Of a stretch of 6,723 nucleotides of DNA, positions 1 to 6,629 are shown piece after piece. The translations under genes were made by a program, and so were the position numbers. The first letter of the stretch is position 1, and each line of letters begins with the position of its first letter. Below the pieces are notes generated by a model, which saw nothing but the letters and a program-made list of their open reading frames with translations, was not told where the DNA came from and made no database searches. Source of the DNA: an uncultured Clostridia bacterium (GTDB lineage: Bacteria > Bacillota > Clostridia > Christensenellales > Aristaeellaceae); assembly GCA_934621485.1 (NCBI GenBank), contig CAKTUS010000118.1, positions 1 through 6,723 of the forward strand. The letters are read 5' to 3'.

Positions 1-3
1 GTA

Positions 4-88
4 CAAGGCTTAGCGCGTTGAAGAAGCAGAAATCCAGGAGACCCCGCCTCCTGCCGGGGTTCTAGGGGCGGCGCCCCCCTAAGCCTTG
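4..88. repeat. Inverted repeat enclosing two GC hairpins
   Basis: CAAGGCTTA (4-12) is exactly reverse-complementary to TAAGCCTTG (80-88). Inside lie ACCCCG/CGGGGT (41-46 with 55-60) and GGGGC/GCCCC (65-69 with 73-77). The whole could fold into a multi-branched structure. No U-tract follows, so it is not a terminator. It may extend past the left window edge. I see no gene in 1-135. Confidence 0.4.
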
Positions 89-171
89 GCGCGTTCCCCA
101 TGAGCCAGCTCCGATGCCCAACAGACGGGTCTATGCCGCCGCTTTCTCACCGAAGCGGCGGTCAGGCCGTC

Positions 172-199
172 AAAAAAGCTCGCCAGGCGGCGAGCTTTT
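172..199 (-). terminator. Strong intrinsic terminator ending the argS cluster
   Basis: A perfect 11-bp stem AAAAGCTCGCC/GGCGAGCTTTT (174-184 with 189-199) has a 4-nt loop. Read on the minus strand, the 3' arm runs into six U (172-177). This is a classical Rho-independent terminator. On the plus strand the arm ends in four U and then C, so it may also work weakly for transcription entering from the left. Confidence 0.8.
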
Positions 200-317
200 C
201 TGCCGAGAAGCGCGCTTTGCCTACTCGCCTGCGGCTCGCCGGGCGGCAAAGAGCGTAAGGAAAGCCTTGCTGCGCAAGGTAGCCGAAACCGACGTACACG
301 CCGCCGGTTTCGGAATC

Positions 318-344
318 AAAATCGGAGGGCTGCGGCCCTCCGAT
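318..344 (-). terminator. Hairpin terminator after the HAD gene
   Basis: A perfect 10-bp stem ATCGGAGGGC/GCCCTCCGAT (321-330 with 335-344) has a 4-nt loop. Read on the minus strand, it ends in CCGAT and then UUUG. The stem is very stable but the U-tract is short, so termination may be partial. It is the first such signal downstream of the HAD hydrolase stop (404). Confidence 0.55.
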
Positions 345-403
345 GTCTCCCATGGGTTTTTCACCAGTCTGGCCGCTTTCTCACCGAAGCGGCGGCTTTG
401 GGC

Positions 404-1015
404 TTATTTCAGCTCGGAAATCACGTTTTTCAGCCGCTCTATGTCGCCGTCGGCAAAACAGTGGCCATGCAGCCCGGCTACCTGCGCGCCCTCCACATTG
501 CACAGCATATCGTCCACAAACAGGCACTCGTCCGCCTTTAAGCCAAATTTCTCGCACAGCCGGTCATAAATGGCCTTGTGGGGCTTTACCAAATGTTCCT
601 CGCAGGATAGCACAATACCGTCAAACTGGCTCAGGAAAGGCATTTTGTACTGAAACTGGTGAAAGGAAAAGCCTACGTTGGAAAGCAGATACAGGTGATA
701 GCCCTGCTCCAGCAGGCTTTGCACAAAGGGCCGCATTTCCGGCTTGGGGTACAGCCCGTCCAGGGTCCAGTCCGCCAAAATCGCCTCGGCCACCGCTCGC
801 TCCGCCGGATCGGGCAGGCGCTTTTCAAGCACCTGCATGTAGCCTGGGTCGTCCGTCAGGCCGCCGTCCACATACTGGCCCCATTCCGGATGACGGAAGA
901 TGGCCTGGCACAGCTTTTCGGCCAGAGCCGCGTCCTTGGCGTGGCGCATACAGGGCAGCATGGGGTCAAAGGTCATCAGTACCATGCCCATATCAAAAAC
1001 AATATTGCGAATCAT
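404..1015 (-). CDS. HAD-superfamily hydrolase, YihX-like (subfamily IA)
   Basis: This encodes a 203 aa haloacid dehalogenase-type phosphatase. Motif I is IVFDMGMVL (5-13), with nucleophile D8. The usual second aspartate is replaced by G10, as in the YihX/epoxide-hydrolase-like branch (FDLGNV in E. coli YihX). An alpha-helical cap follows (about 18-90), with the short segment PEWGQYVDGGLTDD, then motif II LYLLSN (108-113, S112), motif III HLVKPHKAIY (141-150, K144) and motif IV CLFVDDMLCNVEGA (164-177, D168 and D169). E. coli YihX acts on alpha-D-glucose 1-phosphate; the substrate here is unknown. The ATG at 1015 has GGGAGG 7 nt upstream (1023-1028). A TTG at 1030 would overlap that site and is unlikely. 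It lies 20 nt after the methyltransferase and is probably the last gene of the argS cluster, followed by terminators at 318-344 and 172-199. Confidence 0.92.
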   Translation of the reverse strand: MIRNIVFDMGMVLMTFDPMLPCMRHAKDAALAEKLCQAIFRHPEWGQYVDGGLTDDPGYMQVLEKRLPDPAERAVAEAILADWTLDGLYPKPEMRPFVQSLLEQGYHLYLLSNVGFSFHQFQYKMPFLSQFDGIVLSCEEHLVKPHKAIYDRLCEKFGLKADECLFVDDMLCNVEGAQVAGLHGHCFADGDIERLKNVISELK

Positions 1016-1035
1016 GACGTTTCCTCCCAAAACAA

Positions 1036-1806
1036 TCAGGGTAGCTCGCGGGTCAGGTCATACATGAAAACGGCCGCAGCCACCGCCGCATTCAGCGATT
1101 CCGCGCCGCCGCGCATGGGCAGGCGGTAGCGGTGGGTACACAGGCTCAGGGTTTCCGGTCGAAGGCCCGCGCCTTCGTTGCCGATCAGCACGCATTGGCG
1201 GGGCGGCAGCGGCCCGCGCCGGTAAAAGGGCTGGCCGTCCAGCGCGGCGGCAATGGTGGCGTAGCCCCGGTCGTTTAACGCCTGCACCGCCTCCTGCGCG
1301 TTGGCCGCCTGACAAACCGGCACCCGGAACACGCTGCCCATGGTAGCCCGCAGCGCCTTGGGCCCAAAGGGGTCGGCGCAGCCGGGGGTCAGGATGCAGC
1401 CGTCAAAGCCGGCGGCGTCCAGCGTGCGCAGCACGGTGCCCACGTTGCCCGGGTCCTGCACATTTTCCAAAAGCACCAGACGCTGGCCCAACCGGTCCAG
1501 CGGCGTATTCTCCGGCAGGGCGCACACGGCGGCAATGCCCTGCGTGGTTTTCACCTGAGAAACAGCCTCCAGCACATAGCCCGGAACCAAATAGCTTTCG
1601 CATCGCGCCAGATCCGTCAGGGCGGCAAAATCCCGCCCTTCCTCCACAAACAGGGCCTGAACCCGTTCGGGGCAGACCCTGAGGGCCTCGCCCACCATGT
1701 GTTCCCCATCCAGCAGGAAGGCCCGCCGCTTCTGGCGCTCCCTGGCACTGCTCAGGGCCCGGGCCGCCTGCACGGCAGGGTTTTTCACACTTTGGACGGC
1801 TTTCAT
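1036..1806 (-). CDS. SpoU/TrmH-family RNA 2'-O-methyltransferase
   Basis: This encodes a 256 aa SPOUT-superfamily enzyme that would transfer a methyl group from S-adenosylmethionine to a ribose 2'-OH in rRNA or tRNA. Residues about 27-95 match the SpoU substrate-binding domain (AFLLDGEHMVGEAL). The catalytic knotted domain shows motif 1 as NVQDPGNVGTVLRTLDAAG (115-133, with N121 and R127), motif 2 as VLIGNEGAGL (206-215) and motif 3 as LPMRGGAESLNAAVAAAV (229-246), with conserved E236, S237 and N239. The layout resembles RlmB/YsgA-type proteins, but the exact target nucleotide cannot be read from the sequence. The ATG at 1806 shares its A with the TGA of argS (TGATG), with GGAG 8 nt upstream inside argS, indicating translational coupling. 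A GTG one codon earlier (1809) is a possible alternative start. Confidence 0.93.
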   Translation of the reverse strand: MKAVQSVKNPAVQAARALSSARERQKRRAFLLDGEHMVGEALRVCPERVQALFVEEGRDFAALTDLARCESYLVPGYVLEAVSQVKTTQGIAAVCALPENTPLDRLGQRLVLLENVQDPGNVGTVLRTLDAAGFDGCILTPGCADPFGPKALRATMGSVFRVPVCQAANAQEAVQALNDRGYATIAAALDGQPFYRRGPLPPRQCVLIGNEGAGLRPETLSLCTHRYRLPMRGGAESLNAAVAAAVFMYDLTRELP

Positions 1807-3530
1807 CACATGCGCTCCGGGGCTTCCATGCCAATCAGGAACAGCCCGGTCTTGACGGTGTCCTTCACCGCCCTGGTCAGCAGCAGGCGGGCCTGGCGCA
1901 CGCCTGCGTCGTCGTCCAGGATGCGGTTTTCATAGTAGAACTTGTTGTAGGCTTTGCACAGCTCCGTTACCGCACGGGTGACGATGCTGGGCTCGTAGCG
2001 CTGGGCAGCCTCCCGCACGGTTTCGGGGAAACGGCTCAGCTGACGCAAAAGCTCCTGAGCGTAGTCGTCGGCAAGGGCGCTGTAATCAGGCGCGGCCTCT
2101 GGCAGGCCCTCGGCCTTGCGCAGAGCGGAGCAGCAGCGGGCGTGGGTGTACTGCACATAGGGCCCGGTTTCACCGTCGAAGCTCAACGCCCGCTCCCAGC
2201 TGAAGTCGATATCCTTGATGCGGTTGTTCTGCAAGTCGGCGTAGATGACCGCGCCGATGCCCACCTGACGGGCCACTTCGTCCTTGTTGGGCAGGTTGGG
2301 GCTCTTTTCCTCAATAATCTTGCGAGCCTTTTCAATAGCGGACAGCAGCAAATCCTCCAGGAAAATGATGCGGCCCTTGCGGGTGGACAGCGCCTGACCC
2401 TCGTAGGAAATCATACCGAAAGCCACGTGCACCAGGTCCTTGGCCCATGGGTAGCCCATCTTTTCAATCACTTTGAACCACTGGCGGAAGTGCAGATCCT
2501 GCTGATAGGCCACAATATAGAGGCACTTGTCAAAGTTGTACTCATCCTTGCGCCACAGGGCGGCGGCAATGTCGCGGGTAGCGTACAGGGTAGCGCCGTC
2601 CTTTTTCAGGATGAGGCAGGGCGGCATGCCGGTTTTGTCTTCATCCAGGTCCACGATGGACGCGCCGTCGCTGATGGTGAGCAGGTTTTTGGCCTTCAGC
2701 TCGTCGATGACCCGGCCCATTTTGTCGTTAAAGAAGGCTTCGCCGTTGTAGGAATCAAAGGTGACGCCCAGCAGGTCGTACACCCGCTGCGTGTCCCGCA
2801 GGGTCAGCTCCTTAAACCAGTTGAACAGGCGCAGAGCTTCCTCGTCGCCATCTTCAATTTTCTTGAACCAGGCGCGGCCCTCGTCCTCCAGACTTGGGTC
2901 CTTTTCCGCCTCCTCGTGGAAACGCACATACAGCTTGGTCAGCGCGTCTACGCCCTCTTTTTCCACATCCTCTTTGTTGCCCCACTTTTTATAGGCGCAC
3001 AGCATTTTGCCAAACTGGGTGCCCCAGTCGCCCAAATAGTTGATGGCAATCGTCTTGTAGCCCAAAAAATCGTAAATGCGGCGCAGGCTCTGACCCAGCA
3101 TGGTGGTGGACAGATGGCCGATATGAAACCGCTTGGCGATGTTGATGGAGGAAAAATCCAAGCAGATGGTTTTGCCGTTGCCTTCCGTGCCCGCGCCATA
3201 GCGCTCGCCTGCGGCCAGCACGCTCTCCAGGGTTTTCTGGGCAAAATTGTCCCGATGCAGGAAAAAGTTGAGATAGCCGCCCTGCTGCTTGGCCTCGCAC
3301 AGGTCGGGAGCGCTGACGGCCCCGGCCAGCGTAGCGGCAATCTGCGGGGGAGCCATGTGCAGTGCGCGGCTCAGCTTAAAGCAGGGAAAGGCATAGTCGC
3401 CCATTTCCTTTTGAGGGGGAATTTCCAAAAAGCCCTGAATGTCCTCACAGGTGGGCAGGCCCTCTACGCCCGCGTAGCAGTTTTCAATGGTTTCCGCGAT
3501 CAGCGCGGCCAGGCTTTGTTTCATATCCAT
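1806..3530 (-). CDS. argS: Arginyl-tRNA synthetase
   Basis: This encodes class I arginyl-tRNA synthetase (574 aa), which attaches arginine to tRNA(Arg) in the cytoplasm. The N-terminal additional domain (about 1-110) includes KEMGDYAFPCFKLSRAL, typical of the Arg-tRNA synthetase N domain. The Rossmann catalytic core carries the exact HIGH signature (136-139) in INIAKRFHIGHL, then YLGDWGTQFGKM (165-176), DGATLYATRDIAAAL (311-325) and a KMSKS-equivalent loop LSTRKG (381-386), the degenerate form seen in many ArgRS. GPYVQYTHAR (456-465) leads into the C-terminal DALR anticodon-binding domain, ending in GLFLIGMEAPERM. I chose the ATG at 3530, with AGGGAG about 12 nt upstream. The ATG at 3524 is possible, and the frame also runs open 19 codons further upstream without family support. 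It heads a tight cluster with the next two genes. No T-box is visible upstream. Confidence 0.97.
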   Translation of the reverse strand: MDMKQSLAALIAETIENCYAGVEGLPTCEDIQGFLEIPPQKEMGDYAFPCFKLSRALHMAPPQIAATLAGAVSAPDLCEAKQQGGYLNFFLHRDNFAQKTLESVLAAGERYGAGTEGNGKTICLDFSSINIAKRFHIGHLSTTMLGQSLRRIYDFLGYKTIAINYLGDWGTQFGKMLCAYKKWGNKEDVEKEGVDALTKLYVRFHEEAEKDPSLEDEGRAWFKKIEDGDEEALRLFNWFKELTLRDTQRVYDLLGVTFDSYNGEAFFNDKMGRVIDELKAKNLLTISDGASIVDLDEDKTGMPPCLILKKDGATLYATRDIAAALWRKDEYNFDKCLYIVAYQQDLHFRQWFKVIEKMGYPWAKDLVHVAFGMISYEGQALSTRKGRIIFLEDLLLSAIEKARKIIEEKSPNLPNKDEVARQVGIGAVIYADLQNNRIKDIDFSWERALSFDGETGPYVQYTHARCCSALRKAEGLPEAAPDYSALADDYAQELLRQLSRFPETVREAAQRYEPSIVTRAVTELCKAYNKFYYENRILDDDAGVRQARLLLTRAVKDTVKTGLFLIGMEAPERM

Positions 3531-3563
3531 GGTTTGATGGTTCTCCCTTCGGTTGGTCAGTAG

Positions 3564-3585
3564 AAAAACAGGGGAGCGTATCCCC
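3564..3585 (-). terminator. Possible weak terminator or attenuator before argS
   Basis: On the minus strand, GGGGA (3581-3585) pairs with TCCCC (3571-3575) around a 5-nt loop, followed by TG and five U (3564-3568). The stem is only 5 bp, so termination would be weak. It lies about 34 nt upstream of argS, after the repeat region. It could close off read-through from pyrH or attenuate argS. Confidence 0.35.
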
Positions 3586-3600
3586 AAAAAGAAAACGGAG

Positions 3601-3920
3601 CGGAAGGCGGCCTTGCCTTCCTTTCACGGCGCCATGGCCCTAACTCACACCTCCGTAAAGCGGTGCAATTGGGGGCTTGCCCTCTCCCGCGAAGCGGTGC
3701 AGCCGAGGGCCTTGCCCCTCCTGTAGCCGGAGCCTTGCCCGCCCCTTTCACGGCGTGCGCAAGGCATTTGATTTTTCTGTGTCCAGAAAAATCAAATGTT
3801 CTGCGCCATGGCCTTAACCCACGCTTCCCGCGAAGCGGTGCAGCCGGGGGCCTTGCCCTCTCCCGCAAAGCGGTGCAGCCGGGGGCCTTGCCCCCCTGTA
3901 ACCGGGGCCTTGCCCCCGCC
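3601..3920. repeat. GC-rich tandem repeat array between pyrH and argS
   Basis: The gene-free stretch holds a nested repeat. Full units of 33-36 nt lie at 3652-3684, 3685-3720, 3826-3860 and 3861-3895. Shorter units lacking the AAGCGGTGC part lie at 3721-3743 and 3896-3920, with a diverged short unit at about 3602-3620. Two higher-order blocks (3631-3743 and 3805-3920) each consist of a lead-in GCCATGGCC, two full units and one short unit. As minus-strand RNA, each full unit can form two small hairpins: CCGC-UUY-GCGG and GGGGC-AAG-GCCCC. There is no gene, no unique spacers and no U-tract. The open frames crossing it are repetitive and low in complexity. Confidence 0.8.
3755..3804. repeat. Palindromic 50-bp insertion inside the repeat array
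   Basis: The two repeat blocks meet the same junction, CACGGC followed by GCCATGG. In one copy it is uninterrupted (3625-3637). In the other, 50 bases intervene (3755-3804). The insert centres on a perfect 15-bp inverted repeat (3765-3779 with 3784-3798) around the loop TGTC. It extends through two G-U pairs and one mismatch to a further 5 bp (3757-3761 with 3802-3806). It is A/T-rich, unlike its surroundings. GCG flanks it on both sides (3753-3755 and 3803-3805), compatible with a 3-bp target duplication. It carries no gene. It resembles a minimal non-autonomous element or a REP-like palindrome. Confidence 0.6.
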
Positions 3921-3921
3921 T

Positions 3922-4632
3922 CTAGGGGTGTAGCGTGGTGCCCATGGGGTCGCCGTTCAAAACTTTCAGAACATTTTCCGCCGGATCCAGGGCAAATACA
4001 CGCACGGTGGGCACCGCCTTGTCCCGCAGCATGATGAAAGCAGAAGCATCCATCACCCGCAGGTCGCGCTCGGCACACTCGGCATAGGTGGCCTCGGGAA
4101 TCAGGACGGCGGCGGGGTCCACACGCGGATCGGCCGTATAAACACCATCCACGTTCTTGGCCATGAGAATGGTATCGCATTCCAGCTCAATGGCACGCAG
4201 CACCACGGCGCTGTCGGTGGAGAAGCAGGGATTGCCCAGGCCGCAGGCCAGGAACAAAATGTGGCCGGAACGCAGGTATTCGATGGCCTTTACGGTGTTG
4301 TAGCTTTCGGCAAAGCGGGGAATATCCACCGCGCTCATCACCACAGCCCTGGCGCCCATGCGCTCCAGCGTGTCGCGCATGTACAGGCAGTTTTGCAGCG
4401 TGGCCAGCATGCCCAGTTGATCCGCCGCTACAACGCCCATGTCCGCATTGGCCCCGCGGCCGCGCCACACGTTGCCGCCGCCGATGACCACGGCCAGTTC
4501 CACGCCGGTGCGCCGGATATCCAGCAGCATCCGCGCCGCCTGCTTGAATTTTTCGTGGCTGAACAGCCTGCCGTCAACGCCCAGTGCCTCGCCGCTGAGC
4601 TTGAGAATTACGCGCTTGTAGTTTGCCGCCAT
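3922..4632 (-). CDS. pyrH: UMP kinase (uridylate kinase)
   Basis: This encodes bacterial UMP kinase (236 aa), which phosphorylates UMP to UDP with ATP in pyrimidine nucleotide synthesis. It belongs to the amino acid kinase fold and normally forms a hexamer regulated by GTP and UTP. Visible motifs are KLSGEAL (11-17, phosphate binding), GGGNVWRG (51-58, glycine loop), ADQLGMLAT (70-78), GNPCFSTDSAVVLRAIEL (about 133-150), KNVDGVYTADP (159-169) and MDASAFIMLRD (194-204). I prefer the ATG at 4632, which has GAGGG about 5 nt upstream. The alternative ATG at 4644 gives 240 aa but has its AAGG directly touching the start codon. The gene follows tsf, as in many bacteria, but a strong intrinsic terminator (4662-4693) stands between them, so expression may depend on read-through or on an unseen promoter. 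The usual next gene, frr, is absent from the window. Confidence 0.96.
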   Translation of the reverse strand: MAANYKRVILKLSGEALGVDGRLFSHEKFKQAARMLLDIRRTGVELAVVIGGGNVWRGRGANADMGVVAADQLGMLATLQNCLYMRDTLERMGARAVVMSAVDIPRFAESYNTVKAIEYLRSGHILFLACGLGNPCFSTDSAVVLRAIELECDTILMAKNVDGVYTADPRVDPAAVLIPEATYAECAERDLRVMDASAFIMLRDKAVPTVRVFALDPAENVLKVLNGDPMGTTLHP

Positions 4633-4661
4633 AAGTGCCCTCATCCTTTCCGCATATGGTC

Positions 4662-4693
4662 AAAAAAGGGCACGCAGGCAAAGCCCGCGTGCC
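4662..4693 (-). terminator. Strong intrinsic terminator between tsf and pyrH
   Basis: On the minus strand, GGCACGCGGGC (4683-4693) pairs with GCCTGCGTGCC (4669-4679) in an 11-bp stem with one G-U pair and a loop of three U. It is followed by C and six U (4662-4667). This is a textbook Rho-independent terminator. It ends the rpsB-tsf transcript about 30 nt before the pyrH start, so it could also act as an attenuator for pyrH. Confidence 0.88.
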
Positions 4694-4730
4694 ACAAGGT
4701 CGTTGCCTGACCGTGAAAAAATCAGGTGAA

Positions 4731-5672
4731 TTACTTCTTGGCAGCCATCTGCGCGGCAATTTCTTCCGCAAAGTTGTCCTGGCGCTTTTCAATGCCTTCG
4801 CCGCGTTCGAAGCGTTCGAAGCAAACGATGTTGATGTTGGCGCCGATCTCCTTGGCCACTTCGTCAGCCAGCTTGGAGATGCTCTTGTCGGGATCCTTCA
4901 CGAAGGGCTGCTCCAGCAAGCACACTTCCTTGTAGTACTTCTCGATACGGCCGTCCACCATCTTGTCCACAATCTTCTCGGGCTTGCCCTCGTTCAGGGC
5001 CTGAGCGCGCAGAATTTCGCGTTCCTTTTCCAGGGCGGCAGTAGGCACTTCGGCCTTGCGCACATAGGTGGGGCGGGCCGCGGCAATCTGCAGGGCCACG
5101 TCATGATAGAAGGTCTTGAAGGCGGGAGCCTGGAAGGAATCGGGATTGTCGTTTTCCACCAGCAGCAGCACGCCGATCTTGCCGCCCATGTGGATGTAGC
5201 TTTCCACCACGCCGCCCTTGGTTTCGTAGCGGGCGAAGCGGCGAATGGAGATCTTTTCGCCGATGGACACGGTGGCGTCGCTCACCAGGTCGGTGATGGT
5301 CTTGCTTTCATCGTCCACAAACTTCTGGTTGAGCAGCTCGTCCACATCGGCGGGGTTGGCCTTGGCGATATGCTTGGCCACGTTCTTGCAAAAATTCTTG
5401 AAGTTGTCGGTATTGGCCACGAAGTCGGTTTCGCAGTTCACTTCCACGATTACGCCAACGGTAGCGTCGTCGCTGATATAGCTGGCAACCACGCCCTCGG
5501 CGGCAATGCGGCCGGCCTTCTTGGCGGCGGCGGCAAGGCCCTTTTCGCGCAGCCACTCAATGGCCTTTTCCATTTCGCCCTGAGCTTCCATCAGGGCCTT
5601 TTTGCAGTCCATCATACCGGCCTGGGTCATTTCGCGCAGCTCTTTGACCATCTGGGCAGTAATGTTCGCCAT
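4731..5672 (-). CDS. tsf: Translation elongation factor Ts
   Basis: This encodes EF-Ts (313 aa), the cytoplasmic guanine nucleotide exchange factor that releases GDP from EF-Tu so it can be recharged with GTP. Residues 1-45 form the UBA-like domain that contacts EF-Tu (VKELREMTQAGMMDCKKAL). The hallmark TDFVA motif is at residues 82-86 in NCETDFVANTDNF, and these residues insert near the EF-Tu Mg/GDP site. The rest is the core dimerisation-type domain, followed by a coiled-coil-like helical segment at about 210-260. The protein is somewhat longer than E. coli EF-Ts (283 aa), mostly in the C-terminal half. The start at 5672 is preceded by AAGGAGA at 8 nt (5681-5687); a nine-codon longer reading has no family support. 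It lies 80 bp after rpsB, the conserved gene order, with a terminator-like hairpin in the gap. Confidence 0.98.
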   Translation of the reverse strand: MANITAQMVKELREMTQAGMMDCKKALMEAQGEMEKAIEWLREKGLAAAAKKAGRIAAEGVVASYISDDATVGVIVEVNCETDFVANTDNFKNFCKNVAKHIAKANPADVDELLNQKFVDDESKTITDLVSDATVSIGEKISIRRFARYETKGGVVESYIHMGGKIGVLLLVENDNPDSFQAPAFKTFYHDVALQIAAARPTYVRKAEVPTAALEKEREILRAQALNEGKPEKIVDKMVDGRIEKYYKEVCLLEQPFVKDPDKSISKLADEVAKEIGANINIVCFERFERGEGIEKRQDNFAEEIAAQMAAKK

Positions 5673-5710
5673 AAAAAATCTCTCCTTACTGTGCGTCATT
5701 TTGAAGGGTG

Positions 5711-5743
5711 AAAAAGGGGAGAGGACGGTTGCCCTTTCCCCTT
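5711..5743 (-). terminator. Terminator-like hairpin between rpsB and tsf
   Basis: On the minus strand, AAGGGGA (5737-5743) pairs with TCCCCTT (5714-5720). The pairing continues inward past one mismatch as AGGG with TCCT. The 3' arm runs into a U-tract (5711-5715). The stem is moderate and the U-tract partly overlaps it, so this looks like a leaky intercistronic terminator that would lower tsf relative to rpsB. The rpsB-tsf gap of E. coli is also known to contain a terminator-like hairpin. Termination strength is inferred, not measured. Confidence 0.55.
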
Positions 5744-5752
5744 CAGCGATTC

Positions 5753-6493
<741 letters not shown>

Positions 6494-6594
6494 TTGGGGT
6501 TCCTCCTTGTTATTTTCCACCCTTTGTGTCGTCCTGCGCAGCCACCGCGCCACCGGCGCGGCACAAGCACGCAATCGACAAAGGTGCGTAATCG
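6494..6594 (-). promoter_or_regulatory. rpsB leader with GC-rich hairpin
   Basis: The presumed 5' leader of rpsB contains a perfect 7-bp stem CCGCGCC/GGCGCGG (6545-6551 with 6555-6561) with a 3-nt loop. It then becomes A-rich before the AAGGAGGA site. S2 is known to repress its own operon through the rpsB leader in E. coli. Whether this hairpin plays such a role here is only a guess, because I see no match to a described leader class. Confidence 0.35.
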
Positions 6595-6600
6595 CTTAGC

Positions 6601-6629
6601 AGTATAGCACAAGCAGGCTTGGGTTGCAA
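6601..6629 (-). promoter_or_regulatory. Sigma-A-type promoter for rpsB
   Basis: Read on the minus strand, TTGCAA (6624-6629) is separated by exactly 17 nt from TATACT (6601-6606). A TG one base before the -10 makes it an extended -10 element. Transcription would start near 6594, leaving a leader of about 100 nt before rpsB. The match to the housekeeping consensus is good (-35 four of six, -10 five of six) and the position is right for a highly expressed ribosomal operon. The start site itself is inferred. Confidence 0.8.

Larger units (their letters stand above)
136..395. repeat. Hairpin mosaic bounded by a 24-bp direct repeat
   Basis: An identical 24-nt sequence occurs at 138-161 and 372-395, 234 bp apart, and is itself palindromic (CCGCTT, 8-nt loop, AAGCGG; the left copy extends to a 9-bp stem at 136-161). 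Between the copies are at least five more inverted repeats: 174-199, 215-251 (CTTTGCC/GGCAAAG), 265-279 (CCTTGC/GCAAGG), 283-313 (CCGAAACCG/CGGTTTCGG) and 321-344. A 63-codon open frame on the minus strand (162-353) follows the hairpins and has no ribosome binding site I would trust, so I do not call it a gene. The pattern suggests a dispersed intergenic repeat element; whether it recurs in the genome cannot be seen here. Confidence 0.6.

Noticed and set aside
162..353. 63-codon minus-strand frame in the hairpin mosaic
   Set aside because: It consists of inverted repeats including the terminator stem, lacks a credible ribosome binding site and shows no domain.
2142..3563. Long plus-strand open frame (473 codons) opposite argS
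   Set aside because: It lies antisense to a complete argS with all family motifs. GC-rich coding DNA commonly leaves such frames open, and its translation resembles no known fold.
3766..3796. Promoter for argS inside the palindrome (TTGATT, then TCAAAT 18 nt later on the minus strand)
   Set aside because: The match is weak (-10 four of six), suboptimal in spacing and explained by the symmetry of the palindrome. It would need start-site mapping.
3652..3920. CRISPR-like array
   Set aside because: The units are adjacent to one another without unique spacers, vary in length (full and short forms), and no cas gene is nearby.
3531..3921. T-box riboswitch upstream of argS
   Set aside because: Neither the T-box consensus (GGTGGNACC core) nor a specifier-loop arrangement is visible; the leader is repeat units plus one weak hairpin.
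3557..4180. Minus-strand frame through the repeat array and the pyrH end
   Set aside because: Its protein simply translates the repeat units (recurring CTALRERARPPAAPLRG-like segments) and an out-of-frame part of pyrH.
4635..5711. Long plus-strand open frame (358 codons) opposite tsf and the pyrH leader
   Set aside because: It is antisense to intact tsf and runs through two terminator hairpins. No ribosome binding site or recognisable domain.
6494..6574. 27-codon N-terminal extension of S2
   Set aside because: It covers the leader hairpin and the ribosome binding site; S2 proteins start at MAVISMKQLLEAG.
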